From: Pseudomonadota bacterium
GTDB lineage: Bacteria; Pseudomonadota; Gammaproteobacteria; Pseudomonadales; Oleiphilaceae
Reading direction: 5' to 3'
DNA: 53,100 bases
Assembly: GCA_002747395.1 (NCBI GenBank)
Contig: PDPE01000048.1
Location: forward strand, 1-53,100
The position numbers were made by a program, and so were the translations under genes. The stretch's first letter is position 1. Each line of letters starts with the position of its first letter. Of the stretch, positions 41,129 to 50,331 are shown piece by piece. The notes beneath the pieces were generated by a model. That model did no database searches. It saw nothing but the letters and a program-made list of their open reading frames with translations, and was not told the origin of the DNA.

Positions 41129-41947
41129 TCAGCTTGCGGGCCTCGTTGTCACCTTGTCGACAGTAACCTTGTTGAGAAATCGTTTGCACACCTGAATAAA
41201 AAGCTCGGGCTTCTCTGCATGCAGCCAGTGCCCCGCTTTGGGGATGACACGCAACCCGGCTGACGGAAACAGCCTCAACACCTCGGTTTCGTAGTGCGCC
41301 TGAATGTAATCCGAGCTCCCGCCCTTGATGAACAGGGTCGGGCCGGTAAAGGGGCGGTTTGACTGTAACCCACCGATTATTTCCAGGTAATGGAGATTGA
41401 TCGCTTCAAGGTTCATTCGCCAGGCAAACCTGCCCGCACCGGTTTTCACCAGATTTTTCAGCAGAAACTGACGAACAGGCAATTCAGGAACATAACCCTC
41501 CAGATAGCGATCCGCATCAGAGCGAGAAGCCAGGCTGTCCAGAGGCAGTGACATTAATCCTTTCAAGATCAGCTCGTGGTCTGGTGCGTAGGCTACAGGA
41601 GCAATATCCGCAACGATCAGGCTCTCGACAACCCGAGGTTCAAGCAAGGCTATCTGCATCGCCACTTTCCCTCCCATGGAGTGGCCAAGAAGATGAAAGC
41701 GTGTGAGCCCATGCCTGTTCGCATAAGCCAGAACATCTTCAGCCATAACCTGATAATTCATCACTTCTGTATGGGGTGAGCGGCCATGATTTCGCAAATC
41801 GAGCGCATGTACCGGGTAGTCGCGAGCCAGTGCCCTGGCCACCACCCCCAGGTTCTCCCATGATCCGAACAGGCCATGCAGAACAACCACAGGTACAGCG
41901 GTCAGCCCCTCCCCCATTATTTTTCCGTCGAGATCAATTACCGACAT
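41129..41947 (-). CDS. Alpha/beta-hydrolase, YbfF-like esterase
   Basis: 272 residues. HGLFGSWENLG oxyanion loop, DLRNHGRSPH, nucleophile elbow LLGHSMGGKVAM and catalytic His in PKAGHWLHAEKP; the acid is probably the Asp/Glu in the VADIAPVAY region or SSDYI. Closest in pattern to acyl-CoA/ester hydrolase YbfF. Physiological substrate unknown. Confidence 0.9.
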   Translation of the reverse strand: MSVIDLDGKIMGEGLTAVPVVVLHGLFGSWENLGVVARALARDYPVHALDLRNHGRSPHTEVMNYQVMAEDVLAYANRHGLTRFHLLGHSMGGKVAMQIALLEPRVVESLIVADIAPVAYAPDHELILKGLMSLPLDSLASRSDADRYLEGYVPELPVRQFLLKNLVKTGAGRFAWRMNLEAINLHYLEIIGGLQSNRPFTGPTLFIKGGSSDYIQAHYETEVLRLFPSAGLRVIPKAGHWLHAEKPELFIQVCKRFLNKVTVDKVTTRPAS

Positions 41948-42025
41948 AATGACCCCTCTCTACGAATAACCGGCGAGCCAGTTCACTCATGGCGGCACCC
42001 GGCATGATATAAACAAGGCTCAGGC

Positions 42026-42640
42026 TCACTGATTCTCCAAAGCAAACACCAAGCGCCCCTGCGCTATTTTCATCCTGAGCGGTGATGATGCGATGATCGC
42101 CTCTGCATAGTTACTTTCATCAAGCCGATACACCGGAATCTTCTCCAGCAAAGAGGATAAAATCCGCACTGCATTCCGGGTTGCCGTTTTATCCAGATTC
42201 AGGCCATCAAATGCGCTTGATTCAACGGCACTGTCCAGCAATTTCAGACGCCGGATATAAATGGCTTTGTCTTCCTTCACATAAACCGGCACCGCTTCAA
42301 GCGACAACATCAACCTGACAGGAATGGTGACCAGCATTGCATTCACAGACAGTTCCCCATCCAGCTTCATCTGTATCACCTCTCGCCCTCCAGGCCCGAT
42401 CTTCACGTCAACCTCATTCAGCATCAGGCCAACCGGTGATCCCTCGGCCAGTTGCTGATGATCATATTTTGCTACCGCAGTTCGAAAATGTGACTCCAGC
42501 ATGGCCTCATCAATCATCAGGGGAGAAACAGAGGCACAGCCGCCAACCAGCGCCAATACGATGAGAATGCAACAGGTTTGAACTCTTTTTGCTGTTTTTG
42601 TCATATTTGCCATTTCTACCATCATTTCATCTTCAGTCAT
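42026..42640 (-). CDS. DUF1439 (YceB-like) lipoprotein
   Basis: 204 residues from ATG 42640, six bases after GGTGAG. A long n-region precedes the signal TCCILIVLALVGGCAS (lipobox VGGC). The mature part (PVGLMLNEVDVKIGPGGREVIQMKLDGELSVNAMLVTIPVRLMLSLEAVPVY) has the DUF1439 lipid-binding-like beta pattern. Envelope function unknown. Confidence 0.85.
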   Translation of the reverse strand: MTEDEMMVEMANMTKTAKRVQTCCILIVLALVGGCASVSPLMIDEAMLESHFRTAVAKYDHQQLAEGSPVGLMLNEVDVKIGPGGREVIQMKLDGELSVNAMLVTIPVRLMLSLEAVPVYVKEDKAIYIRRLKLLDSAVESSAFDGLNLDKTATRNAVRILSSLLEKIPVYRLDESNYAEAIIASSPLRMKIAQGRLVFALENQ

Positions 42641-42646
42641 AACCAC

Positions 42647-43346
42647 TCACCTGCCCGGTATCAGCCTGGTCGAATGTGCCCGGTTATACCACAAATAACC
42701 AGGCTGGAACAGGCACAGCCAGAAAGGCGAGTGAGCTTCAATCGAATAGTGGTCGCACGGGAGTTTCAGATCACAACATCCTGTGGGTGCAAAATGGCAG
42801 GAGTCTTCTTTGGGTCAGGGCAGATCAGGGCGGAAATGCCGTATAAGCAGCAAAAAAGCACAGGCGCAAAACGCAGAAACCGGCCACTTGAGCCGGGTTC
42901 AGGAAAAATCATTCAACACTGACAGTTGCCGTTCACGCTCACCCTGAAGCTACGCGGAACCGCGCCTGTCTGTAGCGCATATCTATCTGAAATACATATT
43001 ATCCAGATAGTCTTGCAATGCCCGCATGTTCAGACGCTCTTCTTCATTAGCTGGTACGCAAATCTGGTTTATCATAATTCAGTTGCTCCTGAGAATGGTT
43101 ATTTTGATTTGGCATTTCATTTCAACAAGATGATTCGGTTTCCTGAAACCGGAATCCAAAGCCGGTTTGCGATGGATCAGTCATTTCAGGTTATATTCAT
43201 GGTAAACCACCTGGATAACTACTTCTTGACTCATTGTTTCAATCACTTGACCGAGAGTGTCAACTTTGACCTTAGGACTATTTTAGTCACAAAATTGACC
43301 CAATATACTGATATAACGAATTCATCAGATAAGGAAATGTGCCAGG
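42647..43346. other. 700-bp intergenic region between DUF1439 and the AraC regulator
   Basis: Divergent promoter region. A 143-residue frame (42926-43357) has no good RBS, odd composition and overlaps the AraC start; I do not call it. The last ~120 bp are AT-rich with several TTGAC elements (e.g. near 43228, 43247, 43262, 43297) and TATACT-like sequences, the likely promoter of the AraC gene. Confidence 0.5.
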
Positions 43347-44360
43347 ATGACCACTAACAATAATAAAATGATTATGGTCGATGCCTCATCCGCACGAGGA
43401 CTCGCCGCTTACCTTGTCAGTCAGGGGCTTGCCCCGCAGGAGCTGGAAAAACGCACCCATATTTCACTGGAAGAATTGGAAAAGCCCGATCAAAGGCTCA
43501 CTATCCAGAACTACAACCTGTTATGGGATATTGCGCTGGAATATACCGGCAATCCTGCGCTGGGATTAGTGCTTGGAGAACAGTTAAAAGAAGAACACAT
43601 GAGTGTGATCAGCCACATCTTCTTTAACAGCGGAACACTGCGCCAGGCTTTGGAACAATTGTCCCGATTGTTCCAACTGATCAACGAAGGAATGCGTGCA
43701 GACTTTGAAATGGATGAGAAATTTGCCTGGTTAAAGTACACATGGGAGGATGCCAGGCATTATTCTGTCCCCAACATGGAACGAACCATGTCGGCTTCTG
43801 TCAATCGGGCACGGGTTTACCTTGACTCTCCGCTCAAGCTGGAATATGTCTCATTCCAGCATCCACGGCCTGATTACCATGAAGAATACAGCCGGATATT
43901 TCAGTGCCCGCTGAAGTTCAACGACACCTGCTGCAGCCTGGTTTTTGAAAAACACTTTCTGGACTACGAACTCCCCAAAAGTAACCCCTACCTTCGCCAG
44001 ATTCTGTTGCGGCATGTGGAACCCCTGCTAAATAAAATACGGGCAAGAAAATCCATTACCATCCAGGTGCGAAACCTGATTGAAAAACGGCTGTCAAAAG
44101 ACGGCTTTGATGCAGAAAGGCTGGCCCAAAAACTCGGCATGAGCCGCCATACCCTCTATCGCAGACTGAAAGCAGAAGGACACTCTTTTCAGGAACTGAT
44201 TGAAGATGTGCGAAAAAAACAGGCAATGAAGTACCTTGACGAGCAAAGATACTCATTAAGCGAGATCGCATTTTTACTGGGCTTTTCAGAACTCAGCGCC
44301 TTCAGTCGCGCTTTTAAAAGATGGACCGGCAAATCCCCGGCCCGGTACAATAAAGCCTGA
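43347..44360 (+). CDS. AraC/XylS-family transcriptional regulator with arabinose-operon-type N-terminal domain
   Basis: 337 residues, same build as OruR/ArgR-like AraC proteins: N-terminal effector-binding domain (~15-205, LTIQNYNLLWDIALEYTGNPALGLVLGEQL) and two C-terminal HTH motifs (FDAERLAQKLGMSRHTLYRRLKAEG and YSLSEIAFLLGFSELSAFSRAFKRWTGKSPARY). It stands just upstream of the haem-uptake genes, same strand; a role in their control is possible but unproven. Confidence 0.92.
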   Translation: MTTNNNKMIMVDASSARGLAAYLVSQGLAPQELEKRTHISLEELEKPDQRLTIQNYNLLWDIALEYTGNPALGLVLGEQLKEEHMSVISHIFFNSGTLRQALEQLSRLFQLINEGMRADFEMDEKFAWLKYTWEDARHYSVPNMERTMSASVNRARVYLDSPLKLEYVSFQHPRPDYHEEYSRIFQCPLKFNDTCCSLVFEKHFLDYELPKSNPYLRQILLRHVEPLLNKIRARKSITIQVRNLIEKRLSKDGFDAERLAQKLGMSRHTLYRRLKAEGHSFQELIEDVRKKQAMKYLDEQRYSLSEIAFLLGFSELSAFSRAFKRWTGKSPARYNKA

Positions 44361-44410
44361 TCACCTCCATCTGTTCTGCCAGTGATCCGTCAGGATCAAT
44401 TCAAGGCATC

Positions 44411-44430
44411 AATGAGAATTGCTACCATTT
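44411..44430 (+). promoter_or_regulatory. Fur-box-like site upstream of the haem receptor
   Basis: AATGAGAATTGCTACCATTT resembles the Fur consensus (GATAATGATAATCATTATC) with the AATGAGAAT half well conserved. It lies 66 bp before the receptor start, where iron repression of the haem cluster is expected. Confidence 0.6.
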
Positions 44431-44495
44431 GCATTTTTAATCATAAATAAAGTAGAATCCACGATTCAAATACTATTGATTATCAGTTTATTTTC

Positions 44496-46601
44496 ATGAC
44501 CCCATATTCCTCAGGCAAACCTCTGCTGCAAAGACTGTCGCCTCTGGTCGCATTGGTATTGATGACTGGCCAGAATACAGGAGCCGCTGACCACAGCACC
44601 TCCGACACAACCGGAATGACACTTCAAATGGACAAGGTGGTAGTAACCGGCACGCGCACCGACAAGATGATGATTGACAGCCCGGTCAAGGTCGAGGTGA
44701 TCTCCAGGGAAGAAATCGAGAAAAAACACGCCCATACCCTGAAACAGGCCCTGGAAGACCTGCCGGGCCTGATGCTCAGAAAAATCCACGGGAAACCCGG
44801 TTATGCAGCCTGGCTGCAAGGGGTCAGCGCCAATCGGGTACTGGTATTGATTGATGGCGAACCCGTCGCCAAAAGCACCGGCTCCACCACTGACCTGTCA
44901 CAAATCGGTACCGCCAATATTGACCACATCGAGGTGGTCAAGGGCGCCACCTCTGCCTTGTACGGCAGCGCTGCCATTGGCGGTGTTATCAATGTGATTA
45001 CCCGAACAGAGCAGCCTCCATTCAGCTACCATTTTTCTGCTGACGCAGGCACCTTCGGAGATCAAAACCCGGAAAACACGCAGGTGTCTGATATAAATGC
45101 TGCCGGGAGACTATCCGGCCAGCTTGGCAACTGGCATTCACAACTGAATTTCAACCTGAGCGATTCGGAAGGTTGGCAAACCAAACGGGGTAGCTGGCCA
45201 CAGGAAGGGCCAGATGGCCGGAAGATGGATGCCGACCTTGACTCCACCTATAACCTGACCCCCTATCTGTCCGGGGGGCTGATTACCCGGGCAAGATTGA
45301 TGGCGGGTATTGCCTGGTTCGACGATGACAGCGAATCACGTTTTACGGTCAATGCCGGCGGCAAGGACATCAATTACTTCAAACGCGAAGAAATCTCCCG
45401 TGTGCGCCTCAGCCTTGGTTCAGCCCTGAGGTTTGAAGACGAGTCAGACCTGCGCATCCGGTACTACCATGAAGATTTTGATGACCAGACCTGGCAGGAC
45501 GCCGCAGCTACACCCTGGCAGGATCAGACCAGAGTCGCCGAGCTGGCATCGCAACGTATTTCAGTGCAATACAACCGATTTTATTCGGACAATCATATTT
45601 TTACCTTTGGCAGCGAATGGTACGAAGAATCACTGGAACAGAACCAGACCAAAATTGATGCAAGCGGACAAACGAAGCGTGTAGCCGAAGTTCAGCCGGG
45701 CAGCGACCGTTCCAACACGGTTTTTTTCTTTCAGGATGACTACTTTGCAACCGAGTCGCTGGAGCTGTTACCCGGATTTCGCTACCAGCATGACAGTGGC
45801 TTTGGCAGTTATCTGGCGCCCAAGCTGAATGCGCGGTACGAGCTGATTACAGACAGCCTGGCTCAACAGCACCTCCGGTTTGGTATTGGCAGAGGCTATC
45901 GTGTACCGGATCTGAAAGAGCGGTATTACGTTTTTGACCATAGCCACCTGGGTTATATGGTGCTTGGCAACCCGGACCTGGAGCCCGAATCATCCAACAG
46001 TTTTCAGCTCGGTTGGGCACTGGCCATGCCGGATCGCTACCAACTGGATATCAACCTGTTTTATAACTCGTTGAAGAACCTGATTGAAACCACCGTCGAT
46101 GAGCAGGCATCACAACAACAAGGCCTGATGATCAACCGCTACAGCAATATCAATCGGGCGACAACCCGGGGAGTGGAGTTTTCAGCGGTCAGTCTGGTAA
46201 AACAGGCGCCGATCATCAACGGTGATATCAAATACACTTTCGGCTACACTTATCTGCGAGCCAAAGATGAAGAAACCGGCAATACCCTGGCCAAAAGGCC
46301 GAAGCACCAGATAAAGGCGGGCATTGATCTGAGTTCTGCTGATGGTTCGATTACACTTGGCATTGCGGGAGAATGGCAGAGTGGCAGCTATTATGACCAG
46401 AACAACACCCTGACTTCCCCGGCGTACAGTGTTTTCGATATCAAAGCCAATTACCGGCTGACTGATGACATCGTACTTTATGCAGGCATCGACAACCTGA
46501 CCGGCACTCAGAAACTTGTTGGCAGGCAACATGATCTCCGCCCGGAAGAAGGTCGCTACATTTACGCCGGAATCCGCATCGCCGGAGCGGAAACCCGTTA
46601 G
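44496..46601 (+). CDS. hmuR: TonB-dependent haem/haemoglobin receptor
   Basis: 701 residues. Signal peptide to ~27, TonB-box-like QMDKVVVTGTR, plug domain with PVKVEVISREEIEKKHAHTLKQALEDLPGLMLRK and VVKGATSALYGSAAIGGVINVITR, then a 22-strand barrel ending in YAGIRIAGAETR. Linked to HmuY and HmuS genes, so haem or a haemoprotein is the likely ligand. Substrate is inferred from context. Confidence 0.88.
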   Translation: MTPYSSGKPLLQRLSPLVALVLMTGQNTGAADHSTSDTTGMTLQMDKVVVTGTRTDKMMIDSPVKVEVISREEIEKKHAHTLKQALEDLPGLMLRKIHGKPGYAAWLQGVSANRVLVLIDGEPVAKSTGSTTDLSQIGTANIDHIEVVKGATSALYGSAAIGGVINVITRTEQPPFSYHFSADAGTFGDQNPENTQVSDINAAGRLSGQLGNWHSQLNFNLSDSEGWQTKRGSWPQEGPDGRKMDADLDSTYNLTPYLSGGLITRARLMAGIAWFDDDSESRFTVNAGGKDINYFKREEISRVRLSLGSALRFEDESDLRIRYYHEDFDDQTWQDAAATPWQDQTRVAELASQRISVQYNRFYSDNHIFTFGSEWYEESLEQNQTKIDASGQTKRVAEVQPGSDRSNTVFFFQDDYFATESLELLPGFRYQHDSGFGSYLAPKLNARYELITDSLAQQHLRFGIGRGYRVPDLKERYYVFDHSHLGYMVLGNPDLEPESSNSFQLGWALAMPDRYQLDINLFYNSLKNLIETTVDEQASQQQGLMINRYSNINRATTRGVEFSAVSLVKQAPIINGDIKYTFGYTYLRAKDEETGNTLAKRPKHQIKAGIDLSSADGSITLGIAGEWQSGSYYDQNNTLTSPAYSVFDIKANYRLTDDIVLYAGIDNLTGTQKLVGRQHDLRPEEGRYIYAGIRIAGAETR

Positions 46602-46669
46602 CTCCGTTCACACTTGCCATGAATTCACCCTTACTATCAACACCCGCTATTATATTAATGAGTAAAAAA

Positions 46670-47860
46670 ATGAAATTAACCCGATACAACTCAGCCACAA
46701 CCAAGCCTATTACCCTGTCTGCGGTGATAGCAGCCACATTGACGACCTTATCAGGTTGCGGTGGCAGCAGCAGTAGCGATACACCCGATCATGCCGGTGA
46801 CAACCGGCCCTTTAGCGAGGTCATTGTAGACGCCTCCTCCTATTCGAACTACACCTACTTCAATCTTGATACCGGGAAAACCGTTGACCTGACAGCCGAA
46901 GCGGCCAAATCTGACACGAGCTGGCATATCGGGTTTCTCAGGGACAAGATTATTCTCAATGGTGGCGCCTCCGGGGCAGGCAAGGTAAGTGCCGCGCTGG
47001 TTGCCGGTCAGGGTGATTTTTACGACAGTGAAGACCACGCTGTCGCAAACGTGTTTTTAAATGCGAGCAAAGACTCTGAAGAAGAGCACCTTCTCGCACA
47101 GGTGGACACATCCAGCCTGGTATACCAGCAGGATAGAACCGCCGCCGCGATTCAGGGAACCGGTGATTTGGTGGGTAATCTGATCGATCAGGGGTGGTAC
47201 TACTACAATCCGGCTACCCACAGCCTGTCAGCGAACCCGAATAACTCCTGGCTGATCCGCTCGGGAGAGGGTAACAGCTACGCCAGATTTCATACTGAAT
47301 CCCTCGAATACGACAGGCTGACAGGACTAACCGTCAGTTTTGCCCTGGATATTCAGAGCGCAGATACGGACCAGTTTGCCAGCAGCGGCCTGTTCACTAC
47401 CACCATCCCGGCAACGGGAGGCAGCAGCTGTTTTGATTTTGATACCAATACTGCCGTTGATTGCACCAATGAAGCCTGGGACATGAAGCTGGAAATAAAA
47501 GGGCGGGAGTGGACAATCTGGACCAATGGCGGAGTATCCGGCGGCGGAGAGGGTGGTGCATTCGGCCCGTTTACCACGGAGGAAGCCAGTGTCTACACTT
47601 CGGGCCACCTTTCACCAGCTGGCACATCCTTTGACTCCCATTACACCCAGGACAGGAGCGCAGGCGTGTTTCTGGATTTTCCCTGGTACGAATATGACCT
47701 GGAAGGTCGCCATAAATTATGGCCCAATTACCGGGTCTACCTGATCGACACGGATTCAACCAACCCGGATGCCAATCAGTACCGGTTACAGATTACCAAT
47801 TATTACTCGGATGCGGGTGTCAGTGGCCATCCGAATATTCGCTATATCCTGAACCGGTGA
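46670..47860 (+). CDS. hmuY: HmuY-family haem-binding lipoprotein
   Basis: 396 residues from ATG 46670 (ATG 46658 possible). Signal peptide with lipobox LSGC and a GSSSSD linker. HmuY signatures: EVIVDASSYSNYTYFNLDTGKTVDL, SDTSWHIGFLRDKIILNGGASG, and late YRLQITNYYSDAGVSGHPNIRYI. A longer, two-part HmuY (the second half carries its own domain, e.g. ...FHTESLEYDRLTGLTVSFALDIQ) compared with the ~210-residue Bacteroidetes type. It would capture haem for the receptor. Confidence 0.87.
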   Translation: MKLTRYNSATTKPITLSAVIAATLTTLSGCGGSSSSDTPDHAGDNRPFSEVIVDASSYSNYTYFNLDTGKTVDLTAEAAKSDTSWHIGFLRDKIILNGGASGAGKVSAALVAGQGDFYDSEDHAVANVFLNASKDSEEEHLLAQVDTSSLVYQQDRTAAAIQGTGDLVGNLIDQGWYYYNPATHSLSANPNNSWLIRSGEGNSYARFHTESLEYDRLTGLTVSFALDIQSADTDQFASSGLFTTTIPATGGSSCFDFDTNTAVDCTNEAWDMKLEIKGREWTIWTNGGVSGGGEGGAFGPFTTEEASVYTSGHLSPAGTSFDSHYTQDRSAGVFLDFPWYEYDLEGRHKLWPNYRVYLIDTDSTNPDANQYRLQITNYYSDAGVSGHPNIRYILNR

Positions 47861-47913
47861 ATCCATCAGGAAAAAATCCGTACCCATAAAAGCATAAGAG
47901 GCGAAAGCATATT

Positions 47914-48978
47914 ATGAATGCCGCATCCCGAAGTGAACTGAAAAAGGCCTGGATAGAGCTCAAAACCTCTACCCCCAACCTGCGCATCCGTAATGCTGCG
48001 GAGGCACTGGGAGTCAGCGAATACGAGCTGCTGTTAACCGGGCTGGACGCAAGCATCACACACCTGGACGAAAGACACGGTGAATTACTGCAGGCTCTGG
48101 AAGCTGCGGGCACCGTAATGGCACTGACCCGAAACGATCAGGCCGTGCATGAAAAACATGGTATCTATACCAACTTCAAGGTGACCGGCAAGGGTGCTAT
48201 GGGGATTTGCCTGGGTGCGATTGATTTGCGGGTATTCTTTAACCGCTGGTGCCACGCCGTCTCGGTTAGTGACAGCAGTGGTAAACAGACCCGCAACAGC
48301 ATCCAGTTTTTTGACTCCGAAGGCAATGCCCTTCACAAAATCTATCAAACCGAAGAGACTGATCAGGCCGCATGGGACAATCTGATTCAGTCTTTCACTG
48401 CAACTGACCAGGAACCTGACTTTGAGAGTCAGCCCGTGGAACCAGAGGCGGTTGACGAGGAAGAAAACAGGGAACTCCCCTCTCGGGAGGCGGTAAGAGC
48501 AGAGTGGCAGGCATTGAAGGATGTTCACCATTTCGGCGCCATGCTGAAGCGCCTGGGCACAGACCGATACCAGGCACTGGAACTGGTTGGTGAAGACTAC
48601 GCAAAACAGTTAGCCACAGATACCGCCGAACAGGTTCTGCAAATGGCTCAGCAACGAAGTCTGCCCATTATGGTGTTCGTTGGCAATCGCGGGCTGGTTC
48701 AGATTCACACCGGCCCCATTCAACGGCTGCTGCGAACCGGCCCCTGGTTTAACGTGCTTGACCCTGATTTCAATCTGCACCTGAACACAGAAGGAATCGC
48801 CGCTGTCTGGGCAGTTCGACGCCCGACCTCCGATGGCATGGTAACCTCGATCGAAATCTACAACAGCGACAAGGTACTCGTCACCACCCTGTTTGGAGAA
48901 CGCAAACCGGGACAGGCCGAGTCCGGCCAGTGGCAAAAGCTGGTACAGGATGTGGAGTCGGGGCAGGCTGAGGGTTAA
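47914..48978 (+). CDS. hmuS: HmuS/ChuS-like haem-degrading factor
   Basis: 354 residues built of two tandem HemS repeats (~1-175 and ~185-345). First repeat has LRIRNAAEALGVSEYELL, GVYTNF-like GIYTNFKVTGKGAMGICLGAIDLRVFFNRWCHAVSV; second has IMVFVGNRGLVQIHTGPIQRLLRTGPWFNVLDPDFNLHLNTEGIAAVWAVRRPTSDGMVTSIEIY. Binds and breaks down or traffics cytoplasmic haem. Third gene of the haem cluster. Confidence 0.92.
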   Translation: MNAASRSELKKAWIELKTSTPNLRIRNAAEALGVSEYELLLTGLDASITHLDERHGELLQALEAAGTVMALTRNDQAVHEKHGIYTNFKVTGKGAMGICLGAIDLRVFFNRWCHAVSVSDSSGKQTRNSIQFFDSEGNALHKIYQTEETDQAAWDNLIQSFTATDQEPDFESQPVEPEAVDEEENRELPSREAVRAEWQALKDVHHFGAMLKRLGTDRYQALELVGEDYAKQLATDTAEQVLQMAQQRSLPIMVFVGNRGLVQIHTGPIQRLLRTGPWFNVLDPDFNLHLNTEGIAAVWAVRRPTSDGMVTSIEIYNSDKVLVTTLFGERKPGQAESGQWQKLVQDVESGQAEG

Positions 48979-49088
48979 AAATTCAGCCCGCCGATACTGC
49001 TATTACCAGGCTTCGTAGCCGTAACAGGAATAGCCAATGAGTTACCAGGTATTTCTCACGGACGGGGCCGCTTACGCTCTTGGGGATT

Positions 49089-50117
49089 TTAGAGGTTTTC
49101 CAGCGCGTTGTTCACAACAACCCTCCATCTGTCCTCGCCTTCTTCGGTGAGGGTGGTTGTAACACCGGCTATCGCCTGAATAACTTCAATATTGGTCAGA
49201 AGATGCTGGCTGGGCTTCAACGTTTTAAAGCAGCCACCAGCCAGCGCCATCGGCAAAACAAGTTGATCGGCCAGGTGCTCGCCCACCGGAACGCCCGCCT
49301 CCAGGTAGCGCCTCAGATCCCTGACCGCTCTGCCTGCCACCCGCTCGGCAGTGACATTACGCTCTCCCACTGATTCAACTACTTCGGTCAGCTCTGTCGA
49401 TTTTATTCTTAAGGAAACAATATTTCCCGGCCCTTCCGAGTTGACCTTCTTCTCGCTCAAGGAGGCATCAGGCCAACAGCATTTTTTCTGAATATGCGCC
49501 AGTTCCCTTTCGGCAACATGGCCGGGTATACGAGCCGAAATCACCTGTGCTTGCCTGTCAACAATCTCGCCACGCTCCATCAGGCTCAATGGTTTGATTT
49601 TACCGGCAGGATAAATCCTTGCACGCCAGGCACCCCCGCCCGCGGGATAAAAGCCATAACGCTCAAGAGCAACTTCTACCCGGCACCCCATTTTCGCGAG
49701 CAGAGGTAAAAAACAATGCTGAATAAAATCAAAGCTGGGAGCCATACCATTGTGCGTCCCCCCTTCAAGATGCAACTCACTCACCCCGTCCGCCAACAGC
49801 AATGGCATCAAAACAGTCTGAAAGACCAGAGTGGTACTACCGGCAGAGCCAATGGCGAACCGGTATTCTCCCGGTTTAACCTTGCCAGGTTCAAAGGTCA
49901 CCTCTGTCGAGCCAATCCCGTCTCCCGTTACTGTTGCACCACTGATTTGTTGTGCGGCTCGCAGGCAAGCCAGGTGTTGTCGCAGTAATCCCGGGCGGTT
50001 TCTTCCGGCGCGGATATGGTCAATTTGAACCGGCCGCCCCAGACACATGGCCAGAGTCAGGGCGGTTCTGAAAATCTGCCCGCCTCCCTCACCCTGACAC
50101 CCATTGATTGTAATCAC
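49089..50117 (-). CDS. rtcA: RNA 3'-terminal phosphate cyclase RtcA
   Basis: 342 residues from GTG 50117, preceded by AAAGGAAATC. The open frame extends to 50234, but that region runs into the 106-bp repeat element and is not coding. GCQGEGGGQIFRTALTLAMCLGRPVQIDHIRAGRNRPGLLRQH, GSAGSTTLVFQTVLMPLL, GGTHNGMAPSFDFIQHCFLP and the catalytic-His region (AGRAVRDLRRYLEAGVPVGEHLADQLVLPMALAGG) are RtcA. Converts RNA 3'-phosphate to 2',3'-cyclic phosphate using ATP. Downstream of rtcB on the same strand. Confidence 0.96.
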   Translation of the reverse strand: MITINGCQGEGGGQIFRTALTLAMCLGRPVQIDHIRAGRNRPGLLRQHLACLRAAQQISGATVTGDGIGSTEVTFEPGKVKPGEYRFAIGSAGSTTLVFQTVLMPLLLADGVSELHLEGGTHNGMAPSFDFIQHCFLPLLAKMGCRVEVALERYGFYPAGGGAWRARIYPAGKIKPLSLMERGEIVDRQAQVISARIPGHVAERELAHIQKKCCWPDASLSEKKVNSEGPGNIVSLRIKSTELTEVVESVGERNVTAERVAGRAVRDLRRYLEAGVPVGEHLADQLVLPMALAGGCFKTLKPSQHLLTNIEVIQAIAGVTTTLTEEGEDRWRVVVNNALENL

Positions 50118-50186
50118 TTTGATTTCCTTTTTTGTTGGGCTTTTTTGTTGGACTTTTTGTTGGACTTTTTTGATGTATCTGGTCAC

Positions 50187-50292
50187 GCCTCCGTGGGCAG
50201 TCTGTGCCGGAAGCGTCTTTGGCATGGATGCCAAAGTCGAGCTTACAGGGATGTATTTACAGCGTCTTCCGGCACAGACTGCCCACGGAGGC
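50187..50292. repeat. 106-bp long-hairpin repeat element, copy 2
   Basis: 27-bp arms (50187-50213 and 50266-50292) are perfectly complementary. The core matches copy 1 at 7742-7847 with only a few changes. It separates rtcB and rtcA and could fold in their transcript as a processing or attenuation hairpin. Confidence 0.85.
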
Positions 50293-50331
50293 TTATACCG
50301 GGGAAATTGTATCTTCCGTGCCGATTCGCTT

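Noticed and set aside
42926..43357. 143-residue frame upstream of the AraC gene
   Set aside because: No RBS, no domain pattern, unusual composition, and it overlaps the AraC start; reads like promoter-region DNA.
50118..50234. N-terminal extension of rtcA (MASMPKTLPAQTA...)
   Set aside because: It is encoded by the 106-bp hairpin repeat, also translated at 7742-7847; the GTG at 50117 has a good RBS and matches the family start.
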